Below are positions 1 to 9,911 of a DNA stretch of 64,000 nucleotides, piece by piece. The notes beneath the pieces were generated by a model that made no database searches, was not told where the DNA came from, and saw only the letters and a list, made by a program, of their open reading frames with translations. Source of the stretch: Streptomyces phaeolivaceus (lineage in GTDB: Bacteria > Actinomycetota > Actinomycetes > Streptomycetales > Streptomycetaceae); the NCBI RefSeq assembly GCF_009184865.1, contig NZ_CP045096.1:5518001-5582000 (forward strand), in the 5' to 3' direction. A program made the position numbers and the translations under genes. Every line of letters begins with the position of its first letter. Positions within the stretch are counted from its first letter, which is position 1.

Positions 1-37
1 GGCCATCAGCTGGACGCCCCGTCAGGTCGGCCCGTCA

Positions 38-154
38 TCACGGCACCCACCGGGCCGTCGACCGCTTCTGCCCGCGGAGCGTGAGCGACGGCCTGCCACG
101 CAGGAGAGGGAACACCCTGGTGAATGGCGAGCGGAATCGTGGGCCTGCGGCCAT
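38..154 (-). CDS. Short ORF downstream of leader copy 1, probably a remnant
   Basis: A 38-codon frame starts at an ATG with a good Shine-Dalgarno (GGAGG, 9 nt spacing) and stops inside the window. It lies about 46 nt downstream of a copy of the conserved leader described at 201-241, which is where a gene start sits in the other copies. The peptide is basic and matches no family I recognise. It may be the truncated start of a gene that once followed this leader, or a frameshifted gene continuing off the left edge. Confidence 0.2.
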   Translation of the reverse strand: MAAGPRFRSPFTRVFPLLRGRPSLTLRGQKRSTARWVP

Positions 155-200
155 GGCGGCATACCTCCGGGCAGTGGCGACGGGCACAAGGCCCCTGCAC

Positions 201-241
201 GCCGACCAGACTTCCCGGCACACCCCACGTCCCTTGACGTG
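201..241 (-). promoter_or_regulatory. Conserved leader element, copy 1 (hairpin + 24-nt box)
   Basis: On the minus strand, positions 224-201 hold a box beginning GGTGTGCCGGGAAGTC, identical over 24 nt to three other copies in this window. One nucleotide upstream is a 6-bp hairpin (CACGTC, loop AAGG, GACGTG; 241-226). It is preceded by GTGCAAAGTA, close to GTGTAAAGAA in copy 2. Compared with copy 2 the stem keeps pairing through a compensatory A-U to G-C change, which points to an RNA structure. The downstream gene is missing or degenerate. Confidence 0.7.
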
Positions 242-623
242 TACTTTGCACTCTATCTGCTGCCGGCGCTCCCAAACAGCCCTGCACGGAACGGTGTGGG
301 CCGTGGCCCCGCATACCCGCTCACCCCCGGCCTGGTCCGCCTGGCGATCATGCGCGACGCCCGCCGACGCAGTGGCGATCGCGGCAAAAGCCGCTACCCG
401 CGGCGACTCCCTCCCGCCCAGACGCTTCTGCGGCCATGACTCCCTCCTCCACGAGGCGAGAGGTACACCGGTTGCGTGTCGGCGGCGCGGCAGCGGACTG
501 CACAGCGGTCGGCCCGGTACGCGTCTGATGCTCCGCTTGCCGACCCCCGGCCGCGCTCCAGCTGGGTCGATACGGCCGACTCCGGCCGAAGCACGCCATG
601 GAGCGGCTGTGCCGACGAGTGCG
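242..623. other. No convincing gene
   Basis: Open frames here have poor codon bias and no recognisable domain. The stretch separates the end of the leftward SulP gene from leader copy 1. I see no strong terminator, repeat or RNA gene in it. Confidence 0.5.
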
Positions 624-2129
624 TCAATGGCTGGCTGACAGCTCGCCGCTGAGCTTGCCGTGCAGGTGGGCGCTGGGTTCGTTCAGGCCGGTGATCTCGA
701 CCTGCTTGCCGCGCTGGGCGTACTTGGCCTCGATGGCGTCCAGGGCGGCGACCGAGGAGGCGTCCCAGACGTGGGCCGAGGACAGGTCGATGACGACCCT
801 CTTCGGGTCTGTGGCGTAGTTGAACTGGCCGACGAGGTCGTTGGAGGAGGCGAAGAACAGCTCGCCGGTGACCCGGTAGACGACCGCGCTGCCGTCCGGG
901 TCGATGACGGAGGTGACCTCGGCGAGATGCGCGACGCGCTTGGCGAAGACGACCATGGCGGTGACCGAGCCGACCACGACGCCGATGGCGAGGTTGTGGG
1001 TGGCGACCACGCACGCGACGGTGATCACCATGACGGTGATCTCCCCGGCCGGCATCCGGCGAAGCGTCTTCGGGGCGATGGAGTGCCAGTCGAACGTTGC
1101 GAACGACACCATGACCATGACCGCGACCAGGGCGGCCATGGGGATGTCCGAGACGACCGGGCCGAAGACGACGCACAGCACCATCAGGAACGCCCCGGCC
1201 AGGAACGTGGACAGGCGGGTGCGGGCGCCGGACACCTTCACGTTGATCATCGTCTGGCCGATCATCGCGCAGCCGCCCATACCACCGAAGAAGCCGGTGA
1301 CGATGTTGGCGATGCCCTGGCCGATCGACTCGCGCGTCTTGCTGGAGTGGGTGTCGGTGATGTCGTCGACCAGTTTGGCCGTCATCAGCGACTCCATCAG
1401 GCCGACCAGCGCCATCGCGAAGGCGTACGGGGCGATGGTGGTCAGCGTGTCCAGGGTGAAGGGCACGTCGGGCAGGCCAGGGACCGGCAGGGAGGACGGC
1501 AGGGCGCCCTTGTCGCCGACGGTCGGCACCGCGATGGCCGCGCCGACGGTGATCACGGTCAGGATGACGATGGAGACCAGTGGTGCCGGGATGACCGTGG
1601 TGACCTTCGGAAAGAACACCATCAGTGCCAGGCCGGCCGCGATCAGCGGGTAGACCGGCCACGGCACGCTCGTCATCTCCGGGACCTGGGCCATGAAGAT
1701 CAGGATGGCGAGGGAGTTGACGAACCCGACCATCACGCTGCGGGGGATGAACCGCATCAGTTTGGCCACCCCGAGTGCCCCGAGGATCACCTGGAAGACC
1801 CCGGCGAGGATGACCGCGGCGACGAGGTAGCCCAGGCCGTGCTCGCGGTTCAGAGGTGCGATCACGAGGGCGACGGCGCCGGTGGCGGCGGAGATCATGG
1901 CCCGGCGCCCGCCGACGACGGCGATGGTGACGGCCATGGTGAAGGAGGCGAACAGGCCGATGGCCGGGTCGACACCGGCGATGATGGAAAAGGAGATCGC
2001 CTCGGGGATCAGCGCGAGCGCGACCACCAGGCCGGCCAGTACCTCGGTACGCCAGACCTTCGGATCACGCAGCCAGTCCGGTTTGAGAGCGCTCAGCCGC
2101 GCGGCGGGAGACAGTACGGGAGAAGACAA
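624..2129 (-). CDS. SulP family inorganic anion transporter with C-terminal STAS domain
   Basis: 501 aa. The first 390 residues are a multi-helix SulP permease core; a family-typical segment near residues 38-60 reads VALALIPEAISFSIIAGVDP. Residues about 405-495 form a cytoplasmic STAS domain with a VVIDLSSAHVWDASSV core. SulP proteins move sulfate, bicarbonate or related anions across the membrane, often by Na+- or H+-coupled transport; the substrate here cannot be read from sequence. The start is a TTG with only a weak AGG upstream. The gene diverges from the MerR regulator at 2570, and the MerR-type operator between them could control both. Confidence 0.9.
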   Translation of the reverse strand: MSSPVLSPAARLSALKPDWLRDPKVWRTEVLAGLVVALALIPEAISFSIIAGVDPAIGLFASFTMAVTIAVVGGRRAMISAATGAVALVIAPLNREHGLGYLVAAVILAGVFQVILGALGVAKLMRFIPRSVMVGFVNSLAILIFMAQVPEMTSVPWPVYPLIAAGLALMVFFPKVTTVIPAPLVSIVILTVITVGAAIAVPTVGDKGALPSSLPVPGLPDVPFTLDTLTTIAPYAFAMALVGLMESLMTAKLVDDITDTHSSKTRESIGQGIANIVTGFFGGMGGCAMIGQTMINVKVSGARTRLSTFLAGAFLMVLCVVFGPVVSDIPMAALVAVMVMVSFATFDWHSIAPKTLRRMPAGEITVMVITVACVVATHNLAIGVVVGSVTAMVVFAKRVAHLAEVTSVIDPDGSAVVYRVTGELFFASSNDLVGQFNYATDPKRVVIDLSSAHVWDASSVAALDAIEAKYAQRGKQVEITGLNEPSAHLHGKLSGELSASH

Positions 2130-2472
2130 CGAAGCAGCTACCTGTCGTGCTCGGGCACACCCCTGGGGCAGGAAGGGGCGCGCAGAAGACGGCGAGGAAG
2201 GCCGGGGCCGGCATTCCGCGGCGGCCCGCTTTCGGGCCGGAAGTCGGGGAGAGCCGACGGCGCGATCGCGTGTGCGTCAGGCTCTGGTCAGGGGCGAAGG
2301 GTCACGGCGGACAGGCGGCGGCGCCAGGCACCACGGACTCGCGCACGCGTCTCTCCTGCAAGACTCGGATTCTTCGCCGGGGGCGGCATCGGCCCCGACA
2401 CGGAGACGGCCGGGCTGGGAACCCACACCGCAGACGAGGAAGTGACGGCGCTCAGGCCGACCCTCCGACGAG

Positions 2473-2496
2473 ACTCTACCCTAACGTTAGAGTAGA
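2473..2496. promoter_or_regulatory. MerR-type palindromic operator
   Basis: A 24-bp dyad centred on TAACGTTA, with arms CTCTACCC and GAGTAGAG, has a single mismatched pair. Long dyads of this kind sit in the 19-20 bp spacer of MerR-regulated promoters, and this one is 74 bp upstream of the merR-like start. It is probably the regulator's own operator and may also act on the divergent SulP gene. Confidence 0.7.
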
Positions 2497-2569
2497 GATC
2501 GGCGGCTGGATGGGACGCAGCGCTGTCGACAACGAGAAAGGCCAGGTCGGGGACGTGGACGGCAAGCAC

Positions 2570-2971
2570 ATGCAGATCGGTGAGGTCGCCGCGCGAACCG
2601 AGCTGTCCCTGCGCACCATCCGGCACTACGAGGAGACCGGCCTCGTCGCCCCCTCGGCCCGCTCCCAGGGCGGCTTCCGTCTCTACACCGAGGCCGACGT
2701 CGCCCGCCTGATGGTCATCCGCCGCATGAAGCCCCTCGGCTTCACCCTCGACGAGATGCGTGCCTTGCTGGAGGCCACCGACCGCCTCGACTCCGTCAAG
2801 GAACTGCCGCCCAAAGAGCGCGAAGAGCTCCTGGACCGGCTGCGGGGCTTCGAAGAGGCCGCGCAACAGCGCGTGGCCGATCTGCGCACCCAGCTGGCCC
2901 GGGCGGAGGAGTTCGCGGCCACACTGCGCCGGCGCCTCCCGCGGACCGCCGCGCCGGTTCGGACCCCGTAA
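2570..2971 (+). CDS. MerR family transcriptional regulator
   Basis: 133 aa from the chosen ATG. The N-terminal winged helix begins MQIGEVAARTELSLRTIRHY, and residues 5-70 carry the usual MerR HTH and wing. A dimerisation coiled coil follows (about 75-125). No cysteine effector motif is visible, so it is not an obvious metal sensor. An in-frame ATG at 2510 and GTG at 2555 are alternative starts; 2570 was chosen because it begins exactly where the family begins, although no strong ribosome site precedes it. The dyad at 2473-2496 suggests autoregulation. Confidence 0.85.
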   Translation: MQIGEVAARTELSLRTIRHYEETGLVAPSARSQGGFRLYTEADVARLMVIRRMKPLGFTLDEMRALLEATDRLDSVKELPPKEREELLDRLRGFEEAAQQRVADLRTQLARAEEFAATLRRRLPRTAAPVRTP

Positions 2972-3431
2972 CCGATCGGAACGAGCAGGGCTCGGCTATC
3001 ACCCCCACCACTCGCCATCCTTGTCATCAGTTCGTCGGCCCGCCCCCACGGAACGTGGTCGAGAAGCTGGACGAGCTTGGCTCACAGGATGGAGATGGCC
3101 GTTCGGCGGACCGTCGGCCCACCCGGACACCGGTGCCCAGACCCGTGGCTGAGGACTGGGCAGCCGGGCCGCCACCGGATCCGCCACGTTCAGCGCACGG
3201 TCTCGCTGAACGTGAGAACACACGGAACGGCAAAGGAGCCAGGTCCGCTGCGGCCATCGCTGATGGCTCAGCAGCTGCGGCAGCTCCAGCCGCTCCGGGG
3301 CGCCGTCCGTCTGCGGATCATAAGATGAGCCTCACAATCCGGATCTGATCTGATCTGAGCGCTCGTCAGGGCGGCCCCCGCACGAGAGCCACAGCAGCCA
3401 ACGCTCACGCCGACAGAGGAGGGGGACAGCC
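2972..3431. other. Intergenic region, no gene seen
   Basis: Frames here lack protein-like composition. The right end holds a strong Shine-Dalgarno stretch (AGAGGAGGGGGA near 3415) for the gene at 3432. The promoter of that operon probably lies in the AT-richer part around 3320-3360, where GATCTGATCTGATC is a short direct repeat. Confidence 0.45.
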
Positions 3432-3917
3432 ATGGGCGCGCCCCGCCTGAGCAGCACACCGTTGCCGGGAATCGGTGTCCGCTACGACCTGACAACACGG
3501 GAGCACCGCCGTCTCTCCGTGATCGCCCATCGGGACGGGCCGCGCACGATCAGTGCGTACCGGGAGGACGACCCCGACGCGTGCGCCATGTCCGTACGGC
3601 TGACCGCCGAGGAGGCGGCCACCCTCATCGACGCGTTGATGCCCGCCCACCACAACCCCAACCTGCTGTCCACCACCGGCCTGGGGCTCGTGGCCGAACG
3701 CATCGAACTGACCGCCGCATCGCGCTGGAACGGGCGCCTGCTGGGCGAGACCCGGATGCGCACGGAGACCGGCGCCTCGATCGTGGCCGTGCTGCGCCGA
3801 GCCGAGGCCATTCCCTCCCCCACCCCCGACTTCCGGCTCGCCGGCGGTGACACCCTCATCGTCATCGGCACCCGCGAGGGCGTGGAGACCGCCGCCGCGA
3901 TACTCGGGCGGGAGTAA
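3432..3917 (+). CDS. RCK_C (TrkA-C) regulatory subunit of cation:proton antiporter (CpeA/KhtT-like)
   Basis: 161 aa. The N-terminal 85 residues are the KhtT-type N domain and residues about 95-160 form an RCK_C fold ending in the typical DTLIVIGTREGVETAAAIL. Proteins of this kind gate a partner antiporter. In Bacillus KhtT and Streptomyces CpeA the RCK_C domain binds c-di-AMP. The ATG is preceded by a strong ribosome site. The antiporter gene starts 6 nt after the stop, so the two are an operon and very likely a complex. Assignment to the c-di-AMP-binding group is inference from architecture and context. Confidence 0.85.
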   Translation: MGAPRLSSTPLPGIGVRYDLTTREHRRLSVIAHRDGPRTISAYREDDPDACAMSVRLTAEEAATLIDALMPAHHNPNLLSTTGLGLVAERIELTAASRWNGRLLGETRMRTETGASIVAVLRRAEAIPSPTPDFRLAGGDTLIVIGTREGVETAAAILGRE

Positions 3918-3923
3918 CCCGTC

Positions 3924-5177
3924 ATGCACTCCTCCGCAGTCTTCCTGATCGAGTTCGGCTGCATCATCCTGGTTCTCGGGCTGCTCGGCCGGTTCGCCGG
4001 GCGCTTCCGGTTCTCCCCGATTCCGCTGTACCTGCTGGCCGGACTCGCCTTCGGCAACGGTGGGCTGCTGCCGCTGGGTTCCAGCGAGGAGTTCGTGGCC
4101 ATAGGCGCCGAGATCGGCGTCATCCTGCTGCTGCTCATGCTGGGCCTGGAGTACACCGCCAGCGACCTGGTCACCAACCTCAAGACCCACTACCCCGCCG
4201 GTCTCGTCGACGCCCTGCTCAACGCCCTGCCCGGCGCGGCACTCGCGCTGCTGCTGGGGTGGGGCCCGGTCGCCGCCGTCGTCCTGGCCGGCGTCACCTG
4301 GGTCTCCTCCTCCGGTGTCATCGCCAAGGTCCTCGGCGACCTGGGCCGCCTGGGCAACCGCGAAACCCCGACCGTCCTGAGCATCCTCGTCCTCGAAGAC
4401 CTCTCCATGGCGGTCTACCTGCCGATCCTCACGGCCCTGCTGGCCGGGACCGGCCTGGCGTCAGGCAGCGTCACCCTCGCCATCGCCCTCGGCGCAGCCG
4501 CCCTCGTCCTGGTCCTCGCGGTCCGCTACGGCCGCCACATCTCCCGCTTCGTCTCCAGCGACGACCCCGAGAAACTCCTCCTCGTGGTCCTGGGCCTGAC
4601 CCTGCTGATCGCCGGGCTCGCCCAGCAGCTGCATGTGTCCGCCGCCGTGGGTGCCTTCCTCGTCGGTATCGCGCTGTCCGGCGAGGTCGCCGACGGCGCG
4701 CACAGCCTTCTTGCCCCGTTGCGGGACCTGTTCGCCGCCGTGTTCTTCGTCTTCTTCGGCCTGAACACCGACCCCGCCAGCATCCCTCCCGTCCTCCTGT
4801 CCGCCCTCGCCCTGGCCGCCGTCACCGCCTGCACGAAGATCGCCACCGGCTACTGGGCTGCCAAGCGGGCCGGCATCGCCGCCAAGGGCCGCTGGCGAGC
4901 CGGCGGCGCCCTCGTCGCGCGCGGCGAGTTCTCCATCGTGATCGCCGGACTCGCCGTCGCAGCCGGCGTCGAACCCTCTCTCGGCCCGCTGGCCACGGCC
5001 TACGTCCTGATCCTCGTCCTCCTCGGACCCCTCACCGCCCGCTACACCGAACCACTGGCCACACGCCTGCTCAGGCATCGCCGCGCACAGCTCGCCGCGA
5101 AACCCGACGACACCACACCACTGACAGCGAGCGCGCACGAGACCATCAGCGATCAAGATGCCGTCGGACACGCGTGA
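3924..5177 (+). CDS. Kef-type (CPA2) cation:proton antiporter, CpeB/KhtU-like
   Basis: 417 aa with about 12 hydrophobic segments and no C-terminal TrkA-N domain; the regulatory domain is supplied in trans by the preceding gene. LEDLSMAVYLPIL near residue 155 and RGEFSIVIAGLAV near residue 335 are typical CPA2 signatures. It should exchange K+ or Na+ for protons and so help set turgor and cytoplasmic pH. Translation is probably coupled to the upstream gene (6-nt gap). It converges on nhaA, whose end is 74 nt away. Confidence 0.9.
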   Translation: MHSSAVFLIEFGCIILVLGLLGRFAGRFRFSPIPLYLLAGLAFGNGGLLPLGSSEEFVAIGAEIGVILLLLMLGLEYTASDLVTNLKTHYPAGLVDALLNALPGAALALLLGWGPVAAVVLAGVTWVSSSGVIAKVLGDLGRLGNRETPTVLSILVLEDLSMAVYLPILTALLAGTGLASGSVTLAIALGAAALVLVLAVRYGRHISRFVSSDDPEKLLLVVLGLTLLIAGLAQQLHVSAAVGAFLVGIALSGEVADGAHSLLAPLRDLFAAVFFVFFGLNTDPASIPPVLLSALALAAVTACTKIATGYWAAKRAGIAAKGRWRAGGALVARGEFSIVIAGLAVAAGVEPSLGPLATAYVLILVLLGPLTARYTEPLATRLLRHRRAQLAAKPDDTTPLTASAHETISDQDAVGHA

Positions 5178-5251
5178 TCCGGTCGGGGCGGTGCGGTCGA
5201 CAGCGCGATGGGATGGCTCGGTGGTGTCGGCGAGTGAGAGGTAGGCACCGT

Positions 5252-6568
<1,317 letters not shown>

Positions 6569-6617
6569 CCGGGAGAACCTCCACAGCATCGGAGTGTGGG
6601 CACACGCGCCCTGCGAC

Positions 6618-6658
6618 GCCGACCAGACTTCCCGGCACACCGCGCGTCGATTGACGCG
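6618..6658 (-). promoter_or_regulatory. Conserved leader element, copy 2, upstream of nhaA
   Basis: The 24-nt box (6641-6618 on the minus strand) is identical to copies 1, 3 and 4. A hairpin CGCGTC-AATC-GACGCG (6658-6643) ends 1 nt upstream of it, the same geometry as copy 1 with a compensatory base pair. The upstream GTGTAAAGAA also matches copy 1. The box ends 49 nt before the nhaA ATG. Confidence 0.75.
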
Positions 6659-6793
6659 TTCTTTACACACTAACCGGGGCCGCCACGTGTATGCGCCCTG
6701 GGCGCGACGGCCTACAGAGACCTGCTGTGATGGTCGTCACGGCAGCGGAACGGAGATCGCTGCCCCGCAGCGTGCGGCGAGCAGAGCCATGGC

Positions 6794-7876
6794 CTATTTG
6801 CGAACCTGAGACGGCTTCGACGGCCAGTCCAACAAGCGGGCGCCGATCACGGCGGTCTGGAGCGTGTAGCGGTGCACCGGTTCGGACGGGTCGGCACCGG
6901 TGAGCTTGTGGATGCGTTCCAGGCGGTAGGTGAAGGCGCGCACACTCAGTGACAGCCGCCGGGCCGCCTCCGCGGACACACAGCCGGAGTCGAAGTAGGC
7001 GGTGAGGGTGTCGAGGAGCGGCTGAGGGCCGCCCCGGGCTCCGCGCAGCGGGCCGAGCGCACTTTCGACCAGGTCGGCCATGGCCTGCCGGTCGCGGGTG
7101 AGGACGGGGTAGACAAGAAGGTCGGCGGCGTGCAGCACGGGTTCGTCGAGTTCGAGGCGCTCGCCCAGGTCGAGGGCGTTGAGGGCCTCCTCGTAGGACT
7201 GGACGACGCCGGCCGCGCCCGGCTGCGGGCGGCCGATTCCCACCTGGCCGCCGCCGGTGGCGGCGAACGCCTGCTTGGCGAAGTGGGCGAGTACCTCGCT
7301 CTGGTCACCCGGGGCGATGCACACCAGCCGGCCGTCCTTGGTGGTGAGCAGGATGCTTCGGTCGCCGAACCGGCCGATCAGTGCGTGCTCCACCTCCCGG
7401 AGCACGGTGTCTCCCTCTTCGTACGCGCCCGTGCCGCGTGCCACCGCGACCGCGTGCTCGTACGACAGCCGCAGCCCGTAGCGTTCGGCGCGCTGGGCCA
7501 GTCGGCCCAGGTCGCTGCGGCCGTACAGCAGGTCGTCGATGAACTCGCGACGAGCGGCTTCCTCCTGGCGTACGGCGAGCCGCTGCGCCCTCTCATAGCC
7601 TTCGGCGAACGCGTCCACGGCCTGCGCCGCAGCCCCCAGCGCGTCGTCCACGGACATGCTCTCGCCGGTCGGCCAGTGCGCCCGGGTGGCTGCCATGTGG
7701 GCGCCGACCAGGGCGCGCAGTCCGATGCCGGCCTCTGCTGCCTGCTCGCCCAGCGCACGGCGGGACTCGAGTTCGTCCCGGGTCAGACGGCGACCGGTCG
7801 CCGAGGCGTCCGCGAGGATGCGGGCGTACCCCTCCAGGTACTCCTCGTAGTCCTCGGACACGTCCCGCCCCGCCAT
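6794..7876 (-). CDS. PucR family transcriptional regulator (RsbR-like N domain, C-terminal HTH)
   Basis: 360 aa. The N-terminal 110 residues resemble the RsbRD-type helical domain found in actinobacterial PucR proteins. A GGDEF-like middle region spans about 150-260. The C-terminal 60 residues contain the PucR HTH (LLDTLTAYFDSGCVSAEAAR followed by a segment ending in YRLERIHKLTG). The ATG has a GGGGGGA ribosome site. A dyad at 7959-7973, 83 bp upstream of the start, recurs before three other genes here, so this protein is the obvious candidate to bind it and to autoregulate. The inducing signal is unknown. Confidence 0.85.
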   Translation of the reverse strand: MAGRDVSEDYEEYLEGYARILADASATGRRLTRDELESRRALGEQAAEAGIGLRALVGAHMAATRAHWPTGESMSVDDALGAAAQAVDAFAEGYERAQRLAVRQEEAARREFIDDLLYGRSDLGRLAQRAERYGLRLSYEHAVAVARGTGAYEEGDTVLREVEHALIGRFGDRSILLTTKDGRLVCIAPGDQSEVLAHFAKQAFAATGGGQVGIGRPQPGAAGVVQSYEEALNALDLGERLELDEPVLHAADLLVYPVLTRDRQAMADLVESALGPLRGARGGPQPLLDTLTAYFDSGCVSAEAARRLSLSVRAFTYRLERIHKLTGADPSEPVHRYTLQTAVIGARLLDWPSKPSQVRK

Positions 7877-7958
7877 GTGGGTCCCCCCGACGTTTGATGC
7901 GTTGTTGACGTCTTTCTAGCGCATGGCCGCGAACATCACCCGGTACGAGTCAGGTCAT

Positions 7959-7973
7959 TGCCTGTCTCCGGCA
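7959..7973 (-). promoter_or_regulatory. TGCC-N7-GGCA dyad, copy A (PucR gene)
   Basis: On the coding strand the site reads TGCCGGAGACAGGCA, preceded by AAAAAG. It matches three other 15-bp sites at 10586, 13949 and 25009. Position relative to the PucR start codon is -97 to -83. Confidence 0.6.
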
Positions 7974-8056
7974 CTTTTTGCAGGTGGGGACATGCCGACT
8001 ACGGGCAAGGTGTCACTGCCGTACGGAGGGGCAGGGACGCCGTCTGGTCAGCGCAT

Positions 8057-8129
8057 GGAGCAACGTAACGGGCGGGCGATGGTCATCCCCCGTACGCTGC
8101 TCCTAGGTGTGCCGGGAAGTCTGGTCGGC
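8057..8129 (+). promoter_or_regulatory. Conserved leader element, copy 3, upstream of STAS gene
   Basis: The 24-nt box is at 8106-8129, 28 nt before the ATG at 8158. Upstream is a long imperfect hairpin. GGAGCA (8057-8062) pairs with TGCTCC (8098-8103), and the inner CGTA and CGGG arms pair with CCCG and TACG. It ends 2 nt before the box. The hairpin sequence differs completely from other copies, but its position is the same. Confidence 0.7.
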
Positions 8130-8157
8130 GGACACATCCGTCTGCCCGGAGGCTCTG

Positions 8158-8496
8158 ATGCCCCTCTTCCGCCACCGCCGCCGCCCCGCTTCGGTCCCAC
8201 CATCGGGCCTTGAGGTGGTCCGACTGCGCGGCGACCTCGACGCCCGCAGTGCTGCGCGGACGGGCCGGCGCCTCCTGCGGGTGATCGAAACAGGACCGGA
8301 TGTCCTGGAGGTGGACCTCACCGAGTTGCACCACCTCAGCCCGGCCGGCTGCGCGGCGTTCTTTGCCGCCGTCCGAGCCGCGCGGGCACGCGGCACACGG
8401 CTGATCATCACGCATCCCAGCGACCAGGCGCGGACAGCCATGCGGCAGATCGGCCTGACCTACGTCCTGACGCACTGGGAAACGGGAACCCGCTGA
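8158..8496 (+). CDS. STAS domain protein (anti-sigma factor antagonist-like)
   Basis: 112 aa. The STAS fold covers residues 20-108, with VLEVDLTELHHLSPAGCAAF carrying the serine position used for phosphorylation in SpoIIAA-type antagonists. The ATG at 8158 has a GGAGG ribosome site; the upstream extension only translates the leader. Such proteins release sigma factors by binding anti-sigma kinases. The neighbouring antiporters and second STAS gene suggest a stress-sigma circuit, but no partner kinase lies next to it. Confidence 0.8.
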   Translation: MPLFRHRRRPASVPPSGLEVVRLRGDLDARSAARTGRRLLRVIETGPDVLEVDLTELHHLSPAGCAAFFAAVRAARARGTRLIITHPSDQARTAMRQIGLTYVLTHWETGTR

Positions 8497-8583
8497 AGCG
8501 TGTCCCGTGCAGCGCACCATGCCGGATCGCGGCAAGGTCGGACGGCCGTCAGTGCGCGGAAAGAGCCTGTCAGCACGACGTAA

Positions 8584-8628
8584 GGAACGTGTAGGGTTCC
8601 CCGCGGTGTGCCGGGAAGTCTGGTCGGC
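8584..8628 (+). promoter_or_regulatory. Conserved leader element, copy 4, upstream of CPA1 antiporter
   Basis: The box at 8605-8628 is identical to copies 1-3. A hairpin GGAAC-7 nt-GTTCC (8584-8600) ends 4 nt upstream. The box lies 41 nt before the ATG at 8670 of a Na+/H+ antiporter. Confidence 0.72.
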
Positions 8629-8669
8629 GGTTGTGGGAGAACTCTCTTCGCCGATCGGGGGTCGTGGTC

Positions 8670-9911
8670 ATGCTGCTCGTCGTGGTCTTCGGGGTGGCCC
8701 TGCTCATCGCGGTGCTGCTGTCAGGTCTCGCGGCCCGGACCGTGCTGTCGACCTCGCTTCTCTTCCTGGTCGGCGGCGCGCTCGTCAGCGACGGTTTCCT
8801 GGGCTGGATCCACATCACTCCGGACAGCGAGATCGTGTCCGTGACGGCCGATCTGGCGCTGTTCGCGGTGCTGTTCACCGACGGCATGCACGTCTCCTTC
8901 CCCAAGCTGCGCGAGAACTGGCGCAACCCGGCCCGCGCTCTCGGCCTCGGCATGCCCCTGGCGTTCGTCGGCATGGCGCTGATCACGCACTACCTGGTGG
9001 GCCTGGACTGGACGACGTCCTTCCTCGTCGGTGCCGTGCTGGCGCCCACGGACCCGGTGTTCGCCTCCGCGATCGTCGGCCGCAAGGAAGTCCCCTCCAA
9101 GCTGCGGCAGTTGCTGAACGTCGAGAGCGGCATCAACGACGGCCTCGCCCTGCCCGTCGTGCTCATCCTGATCGCCGCGGCCGGACCGACCTCCGGGCAG
9201 GCTGAAGCGTCCTTGGGGACGATCGCGCTGGAGCTTGTCCTGGGACTGGTCTTCGGTGTCGTCCTGCCGTTCGTGGTGATCGAGCTCGTACGCTTCCGGC
9301 TGCTGGGCGCCGAGCCGAAGCTTCAGCCGCTGCTCCCGCTGGCGATCGGCGTGATCCTGTACGCGCTCTGCCACCTCACGCACGCCAACCCCTATCTCGC
9401 CGCGTTCGCCGCGGGTGCCGTGCTCACCGCCCGGTCGCTGGAGGCGAAGGAGGCGTTCGAGCCGCTCGGGGAGGCGCTGGCGGAGCTGGCCAAGTTCGCG
9501 GCCCTGCTGGTGTTCGGCGCACTGCTGACGCCGTCGCTCTTCGGTGACCTGTCCTTCGGCGGGTACGTCGCCGTGGTCCTCGCCATCGTGCTGATCCGGC
9601 CGGCCTCCCTGCTGCTCTCCCTGCTCGGTACCCGTTTCACCCGCCAGGAGAAGCTGGTCGCGGCCTGGTTCGGGCCGAAGGGCTTCGCGTCCGTGGTGTA
9701 CGGGCTGCTCGTACTGCAGGCCGGTATCCCGCAGGGCGAGGAGGCGTTCACCCTCATCGCCCTGTGCATCGCCTTCTCGATCGTCGCGCACAGCTCCACC
9801 GACGTGCCGATCGCCCGTCTCTTCCACGTTGACGACCTCGCCGGAATCCCGGCCGGACGCAAGGACGCCGACACGCCGTCCAAGGAGACCACCGCAGATG
9901 CGCGCGCGTGA
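8670..9911 (+). CDS. CPA1 family Na+/H+ (cation:proton) antiporter
   Basis: 413 aa from the ATG at 8670, which has GGGGG 9 nt upstream. A TTG start at 8631 would give a longer protein but has no ribosome site and abuts the leader box. There are about 12 membrane helices. Signature segments are GAVLAPTDPVFASAIVG near residue 130 and LLNVESGINDGLALPVVL near residue 160, the conserved aspartate core of NhaP/CPA1 exchangers. It would extrude Na+ or K+ against protons. A short charged C-terminal tail replaces the long regulatory tail of some relatives. Confidence 0.9.
   Translation: MLLVVVFGVALLIAVLLSGLAARTVLSTSLLFLVGGALVSDGFLGWIHITPDSEIVSVTADLALFAVLFTDGMHVSFPKLRENWRNPARALGLGMPLAFVGMALITHYLVGLDWTTSFLVGAVLAPTDPVFASAIVGRKEVPSKLRQLLNVESGINDGLALPVVLILIAAAGPTSGQAEASLGTIALELVLGLVFGVVLPFVVIELVRFRLLGAEPKLQPLLPLAIGVILYALCHLTHANPYLAAFAAGAVLTARSLEAKEAFEPLGEALAELAKFAALLVFGALLTPSLFGDLSFGGYVAVVLAIVLIRPASLLLSLLGTRFTRQEKLVAAWFGPKGFASVVYGLLVLQAGIPQGEEAFTLIALCIAFSIVAHSSTDVPIARLFHVDDLAGIPAGRKDADTPSKETTADARA

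Noticed and set aside
201..224. Similarity of the 24-nt box to part of the cobalamin riboswitch core (GGGAAG...CTGGT)
   Set aside because: The remaining conserved cobalamin elements are absent around all five copies, and downstream genes are ion and stress proteins, not cobalamin genes.
81..638. 185-aa rightward open frame
   Set aside because: Composition is not protein-like, no ribosome site or domain, and it crosses leader copy 1 in antisense.
660..2495. Very long open frame antisense to the SulP gene
   Set aside because: Asp/Gly/Arg-rich translation typical of a shadow of a high-GC gene on the other strand.
6569..6670. Longer NhaA starting at 6670
   Set aside because: The extension is encoded by leader sequence; GGAGG supports the ATG at 6568.
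8107..8157. Longer STAS protein starting at 8107
   Set aside because: The extra residues translate the conserved leader box; the ATG at 8158 has the ribosome site.
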